DNA from: a bacterium
GTDB taxonomy: Bacteria; Pseudomonadota; Alphaproteobacteria; Rickettsiales; RI-342
NCBI GenBank assembly: GCA_016124905.1
Contig: WGMV01000011.1
Span: 18,673-82,672 of the forward strand
Reading direction: 5' to 3'
Length of the DNA: 64,000 nt
Shown here one piece after another: positions 1 through 8,212 of the stretch. The position numbers and the translations under genes were made by a program. Position 1 is the stretch's first letter, and every line of letters begins with the position of its first letter. The notes below the pieces were generated by a model. It saw only the letters and a list, made by a program, of their open reading frames with translations. It made no database searches and was not told where the DNA came from.

Positions 1-332
1 GGCACAATGATTTTATCATGAAATGCCTGCGCAATGCCACGCACATACACCACCTTGCGCTCGGAAAGCCCCGCACCGCGCAATACCTCCGGCGCATGCG
101 ACAGAATGATGGAGGCCTCCATGCCTGGACACAGCGCATCCAGCCTGCCCCAGATGGCATCGGCGGCCTTCACCGAAATCTGCTGCCCCACCACCGCGCG
201 CACCAGCGTGTGCAGCGCGTTGCTCTTATGCCCCATATGCTCGCCCGCAAACTGTACGATGACGGGTGCGAGTTTCTTGTCCTTGCTGGCGAGAAGCTCG
301 CTGGCTTCGTCCCAATAATGTGGCTTGCTCAT
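1..332 (-). CDS. DNA-3-methyladenine glycosylase-like HhH-GPD protein (partial)
   Basis: The start codon is at 332 and the gene runs off the left edge, so only about 110 N-terminal residues are visible. The reading begins MSKPHYWDEASELLASKD and contains LVRAVVGQQISVKAADAIW, the conserved start of the AlkA/HhH-GPD fold. It then has APEVLRGAGLSERKVVYVRG, which fits the helix-hairpin-helix lead-in. The family excises alkylated bases in base excision repair. The catalytic Asp lies beyond the edge and cannot be checked. It is divergent from fumC, 60 bases away. Confidence 0.8.
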   Translation of the reverse strand, partial: MSKPHYWDEASELLASKDKKLAPVIVQFAGEHMGHKSNALHTLVRAVVGQQISVKAADAIWGRLDALCPGMEASIILSHAPEVLRGAGLSERKVVYVRGIAQAFHDKIIV

Positions 333-392
333 GGCGCTTTATTTCATGCTGAAGTTGGTCTACATCAATAGCACAATTTTCTGGAGAGCATC

Positions 393-1865
393 ATGGCCAA
401 AGCCGCTGTCAAACCATCCGCGAAGAAAACCACCAAAGCCGCCGCGAAGACCGCAGCCAAACTGGTAACAAAAGCCGAAAAAATCCGCGTGGAAACCGAC
501 AGCTTCGGCCCCATCAACGTCCCCGCCAACCACTATTGGGGCGCGCAGACGCAACGCAGCATCCAGAATTTCGACATCGGCGGGCAGACCATGCCCGTGC
601 CGCTCATCCGCGCGCTCGGCATCCTGAAGCTCTCCGCTGCCAAAGCCAACATGGCCATGGGCGTGCTTGAGAAAAAAATCGGCAACGCCATCGTCAATGC
701 AGCGAAAGAAGTCGCCGAAGGCAAGATGGACGGCGAATTTCCGCTGGTGGTCTGGCAGACCGGCTCCGGCACGCAAACCAACATGAATGCCAACGAGGTC
801 ATCAGCAACCGCGCCATCGAGCTGCTCGGCGGCGAGATGGGCAGCAAAAAACCCGTCCACCCCAACGACCATGTGAACATGGGCCAGTCGTCGAATGACT
901 CATTCCCCACCGCCATGCACATCGCCACGGTGATGGAAATTCACCACCGCCTGCTGCCCGCGCTGAAACACCTGCACGATGCGCTGGCGAAAAAGGAAAA
1001 GCAGTTCGCCAAGATCATCAAGATCGGCCGCACCCATTTGCAGGATGCCACACCTCTGACGCTCGGGCAGGAATTCTCCGGCTACGTTACGCAAATGGCG
1101 CTGGGTATTGACCGCGTGAAGGCCGCCCTGCCGCGCCTCTATCCGCTGGCCCAGGGTGGCACGGCGGTCGGCACCGGCATCAACAGCAAAAAAGGATTTG
1201 ATGTTGCCTTCGCCAAGGAAGTCGCCGCCAACACCAAGCTTCCCTTCGTCACCGCCAAAAACAAGTTCGAGGCCCTCGCCTCCCACGATGCGATGGTGGA
1301 AATCAGCGGCGTGCTCAACACCCTTGCCGCCAGCCTCATGAAAATCGCCAACGACATCCGCCTGCTCGGCAGCGGCCCGCGTTGCGGCTTCGGCGAAATC
1401 AAGCTGCCGGAGAATGAACCCGGCTCCTCCATCATGCCCGGCAAGGTAAACCCCACCCAGAGCGAAGCCATGACCATGCTTTGCGCCCAGGTGATAGGCA
1501 ACCACGTGGCCGTCACCATCGGCGGCAGCAACGGCCATTTTGAGCTCAACGTCTTCAAGCCGGTTATCATCCACAACGTGCTGCAATCCATCCGCCTCAT
1601 CGCCGATGGCTGCCGCAGCTTCACCGACAATTGCGTGGTCGGCATTGAGGCCGATGTGGTGCGCATCACCAAGCTGATGAACGAATCCCTCATGCTGGTG
1701 ACCGCCCTCAACCCGCATATCGGCTACGACAATGCCGCCAAGATCGCCAAAAAGGCCCATAAGGAAAACAAAACGCTGAAACAGGCCGCGCTGGAATTAA
1801 AACTGCTCACCGAAAAGCAGTTCGACGAATGGGTGAAGCCGGACGGAATGATCGCACCGAAGTGA
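393..1865 (+). CDS. fumC: Class II fumarate hydratase
   Basis: It interconverts fumarate and malate in the TCA cycle and is an iron-free homotetramer. The superfamily signature [11 protein letters not shown] lies near residue 345, with active-site segments [13 protein letters not shown] near 165 and [19 protein letters not shown] near 212. At 490 residues it is longer than the usual 465 or so. The excess is a Lys/Ala-rich N-terminus (residues 2-30, [18 protein letters not shown]...) before the normal fumarase start at [11 protein letters not shown]. The ATG at 393 has a good ribosome site (GGAGA, 383-387), so the extension is probably translated. No partner gene follows; inverted repeats begin at the stop codon. 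Confidence 0.97.
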   Translation: MAKAAVKPSAKKTTKAAAKTAAKLVTKAEKIRVETDSFGPINVPANHYWGAQTQRSIQNFDIGGQTMPVPLIRALGILKLSAAKANMAMGVLEKKIGNAIVNAAKEVAEGKMDGEFPLVVWQTGSGTQTNMNANEVISNRAIELLGGEMGSKKPVHPNDHVNMGQSSNDSFPTAMHIATVMEIHHRLLPALKHLHDALAKKEKQFAKIIKIGRTHLQDATPLTLGQEFSGYVTQMALGIDRVKAALPRLYPLAQGGTAVGTGINSKKGFDVAFAKEVAANTKLPFVTAKNKFEALASHDAMVEISGVLNTLAASLMKIANDIRLLGSGPRCGFGEIKLPENEPGSSIMPGKVNPTQSEAMTMLCAQVIGNHVAVTIGGSNGHFELNVFKPVIIHNVLQSIRLIADGCRSFTDNCVVGIEADVVRITKLMNESLMLVTALNPHIGYDNAAKIAKKAHKENKTLKQAALELKLLTEKQFDEWVKPDGMIAPK

Positions 1866-1908
1866 CAGGTTGCTTAGTGAGGCGCAGCCGAACTTAGCCA
1901 ACCTGTCA
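1863..1908. repeat. Inverted repeat overlapping the fumC stop codon
   Basis: The arms TGACAGGTTG (1863-1872) and CAACCTGTCA (1899-1908) are perfectly complementary, 10 bp each, around a 26-base loop. The left arm begins with the fumC stop codon and the right arm merges into the next palindromic element. It could form a hairpin at the fumC mRNA end, but there is no T-run, so it is not a classic intrinsic terminator. Confidence 0.6.
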
Positions 1909-2035
1909 TCCTCGGGCGCGCGCAGCGCGAACCGGGGATCCATCTATCCTCCTCCCGCAAGTCCCTATAACTTCCCCACCCAGCACGCATCCACTATGGA
2001 TCCCCGGTTCGCGCTGCGCGGCCCCGAGGGTGACA
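1904..2035. repeat. Long palindromic intergenic element, copy 1
   Basis: Arms of about 40 bases (1904-1943 and 1996-2035) are near-perfect reverse complements, starting TGTCATCCTCGGGC and ending GCCCCGAGGGTGACA. The centre is about 52 bases and AT-richer. The ends resemble the TGTCATTCCCG/GGAATCC palindromes scattered between genes in many alphaproteobacteria. A related element follows at 2059. I see no coding content. Confidence 0.8.
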
Positions 2036-2058
2036 CATGTATACAATATAACAAATAT

Positions 2059-2154
2059 CCGTCATTCTCGGGCATGCATCGCATGAGCCGGGAATCCACA
2101 ACACCCCTCACCTCCCTATGGATTCTCGGTTCGCTACGCGCCCGAGAATGACGG
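2059..2154. repeat. Long palindromic intergenic element, copy 2
   Basis: The left arm (2059-2100, CCGTCATTCTCGGGC...GGGAATCCA) pairs with the right arm (2117-2154, TGGATTCTCGG...CCCGAGAATGACGG). The outer ends pair well and the middle of the arms has diverged. It shares the GTCATxCTCGGGC end and the GGATxC inner motif with the element at 1904-2035, so the two are members of one family lying in tandem. Confidence 0.75.
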
Positions 2155-2157
2155 AAA

Positions 2158-2452
2158 TCATGCGATGATATCGTCATATAAATCCCGCCATGCAGGATTA
2201 TGCTTCTCGACCAGCTCAATCTTCCATGCACGAAGAAATTGTTTCAGCTTCTTCTCACGCACGATCGCATCATCAATGCCATCATATGCTTCATAATACA
2301 CCAGCGTCTTCACACCATAACGCTTGGTAAATCCGTCAAACATGCCTTCCCTATGCTGCCATACCCGGGAAACGAGATCCGAAGTTACCCCGATATAAAA
2401 GGGTTCCATGCTTTCGGCTGGCCATAATGTAAACATAACCGGCCTTTTGCAT
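2158..2452 (-). pseudogene. GIY-YIG nuclease family gene with a frameshift
   Basis: The 3' frame reads FYIGVTSDLVSRVWQHREG and GFTKRYGVKTLVYYE, and later REKKLKQFLRAWKIELVE, typical of small single-domain GIY-YIG proteins. The expected N-terminus, MQKAGYVYIMASRKHGTL, is present in another frame starting at 2452. The two join at an A-run on the plus strand (2397-2400): removing one base there gives HGTLYIGVTSDL. The downstream frame is open back to an ATG at 2436, but that leader (MFTLWPAESMEP) lacks the GIY-YIG core start. The gene is therefore broken, or the base call is wrong. Its cellular role is unknown even when intact. Confidence 0.75.
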
Positions 2453-2457
2453 GACAG

Positions 2458-3462
2458 TTACCTCGGCAACCCCGCCCGCACCTCTTCCCGCTTCTCCGTC
2501 GGCAACGGAATCAACCCCTTCTCCACCATATACCCATCCACCGGGTCCAGCGCGCGTTCGCTGGTCAGCTCCTGCATAAACTCTTTCATGCCGGGAATCA
2601 GCGTCAGGTGTTCACCTTTCGCATAGGTATAGATGATGCGTGACATGGCATATTGGCCGGAAGCGATCGTCTCCGCGCTCGGCTCCACGCCATTGATACG
2701 GCTGCCCTGCACAAAACCCTGGTTCTCTTCCAGAAAGCTGTAGCCGAAAATCCCAAGCCCATCCGGGTTGGCATTCAGCTTCTGGATGATGAGGTTGTCA
2801 TTCTCCCCCGTCACCAGATAGGCCTCATCTTCACGAATCATCCCGCAGGCCGCCTTGCGGTTCTTCTTATCCGGATATTCCTTCTCGAATTCGGAAAATT
2901 CCTCGCACCCCTTATGCATCACCAGTTCCACAAACGCATCCCGCGTGCCGGAAGTAGTCGATGGTCCATAGACCTCAATCGGCGCATCCGGCAGGCTGGC
3001 ATCCACCTCCTTCCAGCGACGGTAGGGGTTATTCACCAGCTTGCCATTCACCGGCACCTTGGCCGCCAGTGCCAGGAACATCTGCTTTTGCGAAAGGTTG
3101 TAATGCGCCGCGCCGCGTTTATTGGCCAGCACAATGCCGTCATAACCGAGCGGCAGCTCAATAATCCGGTTCACACCGTGTTTTTTACAATTTTCGCGTT
3201 CGCCCTCGGTAATAGGGCGCGATGCATTGGCAAAATCCGGGTAATCCTGCCCGATGCCTTCACAAAAAAACTTAAACCCGCCCCCCGTGCCGGTGGATTC
3301 CACAATCGGGTTTTTATACCGCGTAATGCGGCTGAATTCCTCGCTCGCCATGGCCGCGAAGGGAAACACGGTGGATGACCCCGCCATGCGGACATAATCA
3401 CGTGCAAGGGCCGGGCTGGCCAAACAGGTAACAACAAGGGAAAGTGTCAGGGCTTTACGCAT
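2458..3462 (-). CDS. pstS: Phosphate ABC transporter substrate-binding protein (PstS family)
   Basis: This is a periplasmic phosphate-binding protein of 334 residues. Starting at 3462, it has a clear signal peptide (MRKALTLSLVVTCLASPALA) followed by RDYVRMAGSSTVFPF, the usual first phosphate-binding loop, and later GPSTTSGTRDAF, the second. A longer open frame reaches 3540, but the ATG at 3462 has AAGGA just upstream and leads directly into the signal sequence. No pstC, pstA, pstB or phoU is in the window, so the transporter must be encoded elsewhere. I see no convincing Pho box before it. Confidence 0.93.
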   Translation of the reverse strand: MRKALTLSLVVTCLASPALARDYVRMAGSSTVFPFAAMASEEFSRITRYKNPIVESTGTGGGFKFFCEGIGQDYPDFANASRPITEGERENCKKHGVNRIIELPLGYDGIVLANKRGAAHYNLSQKQMFLALAAKVPVNGKLVNNPYRRWKEVDASLPDAPIEVYGPSTTSGTRDAFVELVMHKGCEEFSEFEKEYPDKKNRKAACGMIREDEAYLVTGENDNLIIQKLNANPDGLGIFGYSFLEENQGFVQGSRINGVEPSAETIASGQYAMSRIIYTYAKGEHLTLIPGMKEFMQELTSERALDPVDGYMVEKGLIPLPTEKREEVRAGLPR

Positions 3463-3649
3463 ACATATCCTTCCAGTCGGCCACCTTTTAGCTTGTTTTG
3501 GCCCTGCCGTCACCCCTTGCCATGCCATAATGGGGCGCATGGCCTGCCTGCCCGGTTTGCAGGGCTTGCCGCATAATGGCCGATAATTTAGTTGATTTAG
3601 GCAGGCGGCTGCGTAACTTCACGCCACACAGTCGAATACGGGTCCCACC

Positions 3650-4231
3650 ATGAAACAAGACGAATTCCTCGCCGAGCTGGAAGCCTCAAAGGCCATTCTG
3701 CATGGTCATTTCATTCTTTCCTCCGGCCGCCGCAGCGCCACCTATCTGCAATGCGCGCGCCTGCTGATGCACCCGGCGCGCGCCGAACGCTGCGCCAAGG
3801 GCATCGCCAAACTGGTGCAGGAACGCCTCGGCAAGGTGGATGCCGTCGTCGCCCCCGCCATGGGCGGCATCATCATCGGCTACGAGGTGGCCCGCGCCCT
3901 TGGCGTGCCCTCCCTCTTCTGCGAGCGTGTGGAAGGCACCTTCCAGATCCGCCGCGGGTTCGAGATTCCCCTCGGCGCGAAAGTGCTGATCGTGGAAGAC
4001 GTGGTCACCACCGGCAAATCCTCCCGCGAGGCCATCGAATGCGTTGAGAAATTCGGCGGCGAGGTCATCGGCGAGGCCTGCCTCATCGACCGCAGCGGCG
4101 GCAACCCCGGCCTGCCCGTGCCGCTCATTTCCATCATGGAAATCGACATCCCGACCTACAGCCCCGATGACCTTCCGCCCGAGCTGACCAACATCCCCGC
4201 CGTGAAACCCGGCAGCCGGGGCCTGGCGTAA
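3650..4231 (+). CDS. pyrE: Orotate phosphoribosyltransferase
   Basis: It converts orotate and PRPP to orotidine 5'-monophosphate in de novo pyrimidine synthesis. The PRPP-binding motif VLIVEDVVTTGKS is at residues 112-124. The N-terminal GHFILSSGRRSATYLQCARLL matches the orotate-side pocket of the family. At 193 residues its length is normal. It is first in a tight plus-strand run, with trpS starting one base after its stop codon. The divergent gap to pstS (3463-3649) must hold both promoters; I see no clear operator there. Confidence 0.97.
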   Translation: MKQDEFLAELEASKAILHGHFILSSGRRSATYLQCARLLMHPARAERCAKGIAKLVQERLGKVDAVVAPAMGGIIIGYEVARALGVPSLFCERVEGTFQIRRGFEIPLGAKVLIVEDVVTTGKSSREAIECVEKFGGEVIGEACLIDRSGGNPGLPVPLISIMEIDIPTYSPDDLPPELTNIPAVKPGSRGLA

Positions 4232-4232
4232 T

Positions 4233-5231
4233 ATGAAAAAAGGGCGCATCTTTTCCGGCATCCAGCCGACCGGCCACATGCATCTGGGCAACTACCTGGG
4301 CGCCATCCGCCATTGGGCGGACATGCAGCATGATTACGAGGCCATCCACGGCATCATGGACCTGCACGCCATCACCGTGCCGCAAAATCCGGACGACCTC
4401 CGTGCCGCCACCTACGAGACCTGCGCCGCCATCATGGCCGCAGGCGTGGACCCGGCAAAAGCCATCATCGTGGCGCAAAGCACGGTCACCGCGCATAGCG
4501 AGCTGGCCTGGATCCTCGGCTGCCACACGCCGCTCGGCTGGCTCAACCGCATGACCCAGTTCAAGGACAAGGCGGGCAAGGACAAAGAGAAAGCTGGGCT
4601 CGGCCTCTATGGCTACCCCGTGCTGATGGCCGCCGACATCCTCACCTACCACGGCACCCATGTTCCCGTGGGTGAAGACCAGAAACAGCACCTGGAACTC
4701 GCGCGCGATATTGCCGGCGCCTTCAACCGTGCCTGCAATCAGGAATTCTTCCCCCTACCCGAGCCCGTCATCCAGGGCGAGGCCACCCGCGTCATGAGCC
4801 TGCGCGACGGAAAGAAGAAAATGAGCAAATCCGACCCGTCCGACTATTCGCGCATCAACCTCACCGACACCGCGGACGAAATCGCGCAGAAATTCAAAAA
4901 AGCCACCAGCGATTCCCACCCCACCATCACCTACGATGAGGAAAACCGCCCGGAAGTCGCCAACCTCATCACCATCTACGCCGCCCTTTCCGGCAAAACG
5001 AGTGAACAGGTCGTGGCGGAATTCGACGGCCAGGGCTTCGCCAATTTCAAAAAATCCCTCGCCGATCTGGCCGTGGAGAAACTCTCCCCCATCACGCAGA
5101 GAATGCGCGATTACATGGCGGACAAGAGCTACCTCGACAGTGTGCTGAAAAGTGGCGCCGAAAAGGCCGACGCCATCGCGCAGCCCATCCTGCGTAAAAC
5201 CAAAGAACTTACCGGCTTCTGGGTAAAGTAA
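4233..5231 (+). CDS. trpS: Tryptophanyl-tRNA synthetase
   Basis: A class I aminoacyl-tRNA synthetase that charges tRNA-Trp. The HIGH-type motif lies in GIQPTGHMHLGNYLGA (residues 9-24) and the KMSKS loop in KKKMSKSDPS (about 193-202). It is 332 residues, as usual for bacteria. It starts one base after the pyrE stop and ends one base before the next gene, so the four genes from pyrE to 7042 look cotranscribed. Confidence 0.97.
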   Translation: MKKGRIFSGIQPTGHMHLGNYLGAIRHWADMQHDYEAIHGIMDLHAITVPQNPDDLRAATYETCAAIMAAGVDPAKAIIVAQSTVTAHSELAWILGCHTPLGWLNRMTQFKDKAGKDKEKAGLGLYGYPVLMAADILTYHGTHVPVGEDQKQHLELARDIAGAFNRACNQEFFPLPEPVIQGEATRVMSLRDGKKKMSKSDPSDYSRINLTDTADEIAQKFKKATSDSHPTITYDEENRPEVANLITIYAALSGKTSEQVVAEFDGQGFANFKKSLADLAVEKLSPITQRMRDYMADKSYLDSVLKSGAEKADAIAQPILRKTKELTGFWVK

Positions 5232-5232
5232 A

Positions 5233-6195
5233 ATGAGCAAACGCCCCTCCATCTCCATCGTCGTTCCCCTCTATAACGAGGAAGAAAACGTCCCCCACCT
5301 CATCCGCGCCGTGAGCGATGCCCTGAAGGGTCACAGCTATGAACTGGTGCTGGTGGATGACGGCTCGTCGGACACCACCATCCATTCCGTGGAAAAATCC
5401 GCCGACAAACAGACCGTGCTGGTGAAGCTCGCCACCAATTTCGGCCAGACATCCGCCATCGCCGCCGGCATCGACAATGCCCATGGCGACTATATCGCCA
5501 CGCTGGATGGCGACCTTCAGAACGACCCCGCCGACATTCCCGCCATGCTGGAAAAGCTGAAAAGCGAGAAGCTCGACGTGGTCATGGGCATCCGCCAGAA
5601 GCGGCAGGACGGCATGTTCCTCCGCAAAATCCCGAGCAAGCTTGCCAACAAGCTCATCCGCCGCATGACGGGCGTTCAGGCCAGCGACTATGGCTGCACG
5701 CTGAAGATCTTCCGCCGTCAGATCGCCAAGCAGCTGGACCTTTATGGCGAACTCCACCGCTTCATCCCCATCCTCAGCGTCATCAAGGGCGCCAAGATCG
5801 CCGAAATGCCGGTGCGTCACCATGCACGCCGTTTCGGCACCTCCAAATACGGCCTCAATCGCACGCTGAAAGTGATGAGCGATTTGCTGCTCATGCTGTT
5901 TTTCATGCGTTACCGCCAGCGCCCCATGCACCTGTTCGGCTCCATCGGCATCGGCATGTTCGGCCTGGGCGGGCTGATCGCCTTCTACCTGTTTCTGGAA
6001 AAGCTCTTCGGCCATGACATCGGCCAGCGCCCCATTTTCTATGTCGGCATTCTGCTGCTGATCATGTCGGTGCAGTTCGTCACCGCCGGCTTCCTGGCGG
6101 AACTCATCATGCGCACCTATTTCGAATCCCAGCAGAAAAAGCCCTACATCATCGCCCATATCGAGCATTTCGGTGACGCTCCCGCCGCGGATTAA
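5233..6195 (+). CDS. Family 2 glycosyltransferase, polyprenyl-phosphate type (GtrB/ArnC-like)
   Basis: The N-terminal GT-A domain begins SIVVPLYNEEENVPHLI. It carries VDDGSSDTT (about 41-49) and DGDLQNDP (92-99), which supply the nucleotide-sugar and metal sites. Two membrane helices follow near 234-258 and 268-295, the arrangement of GtrB, ArnC and YfdH enzymes that load a sugar onto undecaprenyl phosphate at the cytoplasmic face. The donor sugar cannot be inferred. The next gene, a flippase-type membrane protein, overlaps it by 23 bases, suggesting joint work in envelope glycan synthesis. Confidence 0.9.
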   Translation: MSKRPSISIVVPLYNEEENVPHLIRAVSDALKGHSYELVLVDDGSSDTTIHSVEKSADKQTVLVKLATNFGQTSAIAAGIDNAHGDYIATLDGDLQNDPADIPAMLEKLKSEKLDVVMGIRQKRQDGMFLRKIPSKLANKLIRRMTGVQASDYGCTLKIFRRQIAKQLDLYGELHRFIPILSVIKGAKIAEMPVRHHARRFGTSKYGLNRTLKVMSDLLLMLFFMRYRQRPMHLFGSIGIGMFGLGGLIAFYLFLEKLFGHDIGQRPIFYVGILLLIMSVQFVTAGFLAELIMRTYFESQQKKPYIIAHIEHFGDAPAAD

Positions 6196-7042
6196 GCTAG
6201 TGCTGAAACTCTGCGGGGCGGCTTTATTGCTCGCCCTGGTGCTGCATCAGGTCCCGCTGGATACGATTACAGACAAACTGAAACAGGCCAACTGGCCCTG
6301 GCTGATCGCCGTATGGCTCCTCATCCACCTCGCCCAACTAACCAGTGCCCGCCGCATGCAGGTCTATGCCGCAAGCCAGCGGGTCTCCCTTGGCAGGCCT
6401 GCCGCCATCGGCCTTTATTATAAGGGCATGCTCTATAACCTCGCCCTCCCCGGGGGCATCGGCGGTGATGCCTACAAGGCCTTCATGCTGAAGCAACGCT
6501 ACGGCATCCCCCTCATCACTGCGGGCCGTCTGATGCTGGCCGAGCGCGCCAACGGCCTCTGGCTGTTGCTGCTTATCACCGCCATGCTGCTGCCCTCCCT
6601 GCATATCTCGGGTATTGGTTCCACCTGGTGCTGGATGGCGGCTTTCCTGCTCTGTTTCAGCGCCACCAGCGTTTATTGGAGTATCGGTCGTCGCCTCACG
6701 GGCGAACTTCCTGAAACCTGCATCGCCGCGGGCTGGTGGTCCTTCTGGTCGCAACTGTCCGTCTTGGCTTCCGTCGCCGCCATGCTGCTGGCCATGCAGG
6801 TACCCCTGCATGAATGGAGCGCCTATGGCGTGCTCTTCATGGCCGCCGCCGTAGCGGGCATCCTCCCCATCAGCGTCGCCGGCGTCGGCGTGCGGGAGGC
6901 CGTCTATGCCCTCGCCGCGCCTTATCTGCTGCTGGATGCCGCTACGGGCGTGGCCCTCTCCCTTGCCTGGTTCGGCATCTACGTCCTTGCCGCATTGGTT
7001 GCATTGCTAATGCCATCAAGCATGGACTCGGCTACGGAATAA
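6173..7042 (+). CDS. LPG synthase transmembrane / YbhN-like flippase-domain protein
   Basis: An integral membrane protein of 289 residues with many hydrophobic helices. The family-type segment YYKGMLYNLALPGGIGGDAYK is followed further on by GILPISVAGVGVREAVY, matching the lysylphosphatidylglycerol synthase transmembrane region (UPF0104/DUF2157-like). Start is GTG at 6173, inside the end of the glycosyltransferase gene, implying translational coupling. Members are proposed lipid or polyprenyl-glycan flippases or accessory proteins; the exact substrate is unknown. It is last in the pyrE-trpS operon. Confidence 0.82.
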   Translation: MTLPPRIKLVLKLCGAALLLALVLHQVPLDTITDKLKQANWPWLIAVWLLIHLAQLTSARRMQVYAASQRVSLGRPAAIGLYYKGMLYNLALPGGIGGDAYKAFMLKQRYGIPLITAGRLMLAERANGLWLLLLITAMLLPSLHISGIGSTWCWMAAFLLCFSATSVYWSIGRRLTGELPETCIAAGWWSFWSQLSVLASVAAMLLAMQVPLHEWSAYGVLFMAAAVAGILPISVAGVGVREAVYALAAPYLLLDAATGVALSLAWFGIYVLAALVALLMPSSMDSATE

Positions 7043-7147
7043 TTAATTCCGCAAGGATTTATTAAGTCTTTCCAGCGATAGTATCGCCGTTAGCGGTGAC
7101 ATGTGGCGCAAAAGGCTTCAGGTTGAGCGCTATCGCCGGAGAAAAAC

Positions 7148-7687
7148 ATGCCTCAATACGCAGGACACATTACCAGCAAGGGCCTCGGCGCGGTTCAATT
7201 GCTGATCGTCGAGGATCAGGAAGCGCTTTGCACCCTGCTGGAACGCGCCCTGCGCCGTCTCGGTTTCGAACAAATCACCATCGCCAACGACGCCTACCAC
7301 GCGATGGAAGCCATCCGCAAAAAAATACCCGACCTTATTCTGACCGACTGGATGCTCGGCCATGGCGACGGCATCTCGCTCACCAAGGCCATCCGCGCCA
7401 GCACGGACGCCATGCTCTCCACTGTTCCCATCATCATGATTTCCGGCCGCAACACGGTGGAGGATATTCAGCATGCCCGCGATGCCGGCATTACCGAATT
7501 CGTCGCCAAACCCTTCAGCCTCCAGGATATCTGCGATCGCATCGTGGCCGTGGTGGAAAAACCGCGCATGTTCGTGGTGGCCCCGCAATTTATCGGCCCC
7601 GACCGCCGCCGCACCAAGGGCAAACAGGTAAAAAGCGAACGCCGCACACGCCCCTCTCCCATCACTGACGCCAAGGCGGGCAGCTGA
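7148..7687 (+). CDS. Single-receiver response regulator with GPDRRR tail (module copy 1)
   Basis: A 179-residue protein with one CheY-like receiver: acidic pocket LLIVEDQE (18-25), phosphoacceptor Asp67 in LILTDWMLG, conserved Ser/Thr region IIMISG, and Lys121 in FVAKPFS. There is no DNA-binding domain. After the receiver comes a basic tail with FIGPDRRRTKGK (148-159). The same tail ends the paralogue at 20764-21291. GGAG at 7138-7141 sets the ATG start. The helical partner gene starts two bases after its stop. No cognate kinase is adjacent. The receiver assignment is firm; the output is unknown. Confidence 0.9.
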   Translation: MPQYAGHITSKGLGAVQLLIVEDQEALCTLLERALRRLGFEQITIANDAYHAMEAIRKKIPDLILTDWMLGHGDGISLTKAIRASTDAMLSTVPIIMISGRNTVEDIQHARDAGITEFVAKPFSLQDICDRIVAVVEKPRMFVVAPQFIGPDRRRTKGKQVKSERRTRPSPITDAKAGS

Positions 7688-7689
7688 CC

Positions 7690-8193
7690 ATGACCCCGCC
7701 TGATGACGATGTAAGGTTCATTCCGCCAGACTATAAACTGAAGAAAAAAATCGGCATCGAGCTGAAATATATCTTCACCCCCGCCCGCATCCGCGCCGCG
7801 CAAATGGTGTTTGACGAAGGCCGCCACAGCCTTCACCTGGATTGCGTCGCCCATGTGCAGCGCATTCGCGATCTGGTGGAGAAACAACCGCACGACACCC
7901 AGCGCAACATCGACGAAATCATGGGCCTGGCGCTCAACACCCGCTGCACGTCCGATATGGCGGGCTTCCCCATTGCGCGCGATCTGGCGCAGATTCTGTT
8001 TCTCTTCAGCAAAAGCATCCGCAAGCTGGACCGCGAGGCCTGCGCCATCATCGATAACCTCTGCAGCTCCATCCACGCCGTTTACGCCGAGAACCGCACC
8101 AGCCCGAGCGACCATCTCAGCATCATGGTGACCCAGCAGTTCGAAAACGCCATCCGCCATTATTTTTCGCATCACGCAAAGGCCAGCAGTTAA
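7690..8193 (+). CDS. Helical partner protein with PPDxxLKxKIG motif (module copy 1)
   Basis: I do not recognise a named family. The 167-residue protein is predicted mostly helical, with no signal peptide or membrane segment. It has IPPDYKLKKKIG at 11-22 and aligns along its length with the product of 21297-21791: PPDxxLKxKIG, then a stretch like RIRAAQMVFDE, and a TSDMAGFPIARDLA segment matching STAGTFGYMLASRVA there. In both places it directly follows a GPDRRR-tailed receiver gene, here by two bases. The fixed pairing suggests it is the receiver's partner, for example a phosphatase, phosphotransfer or effector protein; that is inference. Confidence 0.8.
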   Translation: MTPPDDDVRFIPPDYKLKKKIGIELKYIFTPARIRAAQMVFDEGRHSLHLDCVAHVQRIRDLVEKQPHDTQRNIDEIMGLALNTRCTSDMAGFPIARDLAQILFLFSKSIRKLDREACAIIDNLCSSIHAVYAENRTSPSDHLSIMVTQQFENAIRHYFSHHAKASS

Positions 8194-8212
8194 GCCATTT
8201 GAAAGGCATGCC

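Noticed and set aside
900..1760. 286-codon open frame on the minus strand opposite fumC
   Set aside because: It is the antisense shadow of fumC, rich in Gly/His/Asp/Ala as expected from GC-rich third-position bias, with no recognisable domain.
3463..3560. Pho box upstream of pstS
   Set aside because: No CTGTCAx direct repeats at the needed spacing on the right strand.
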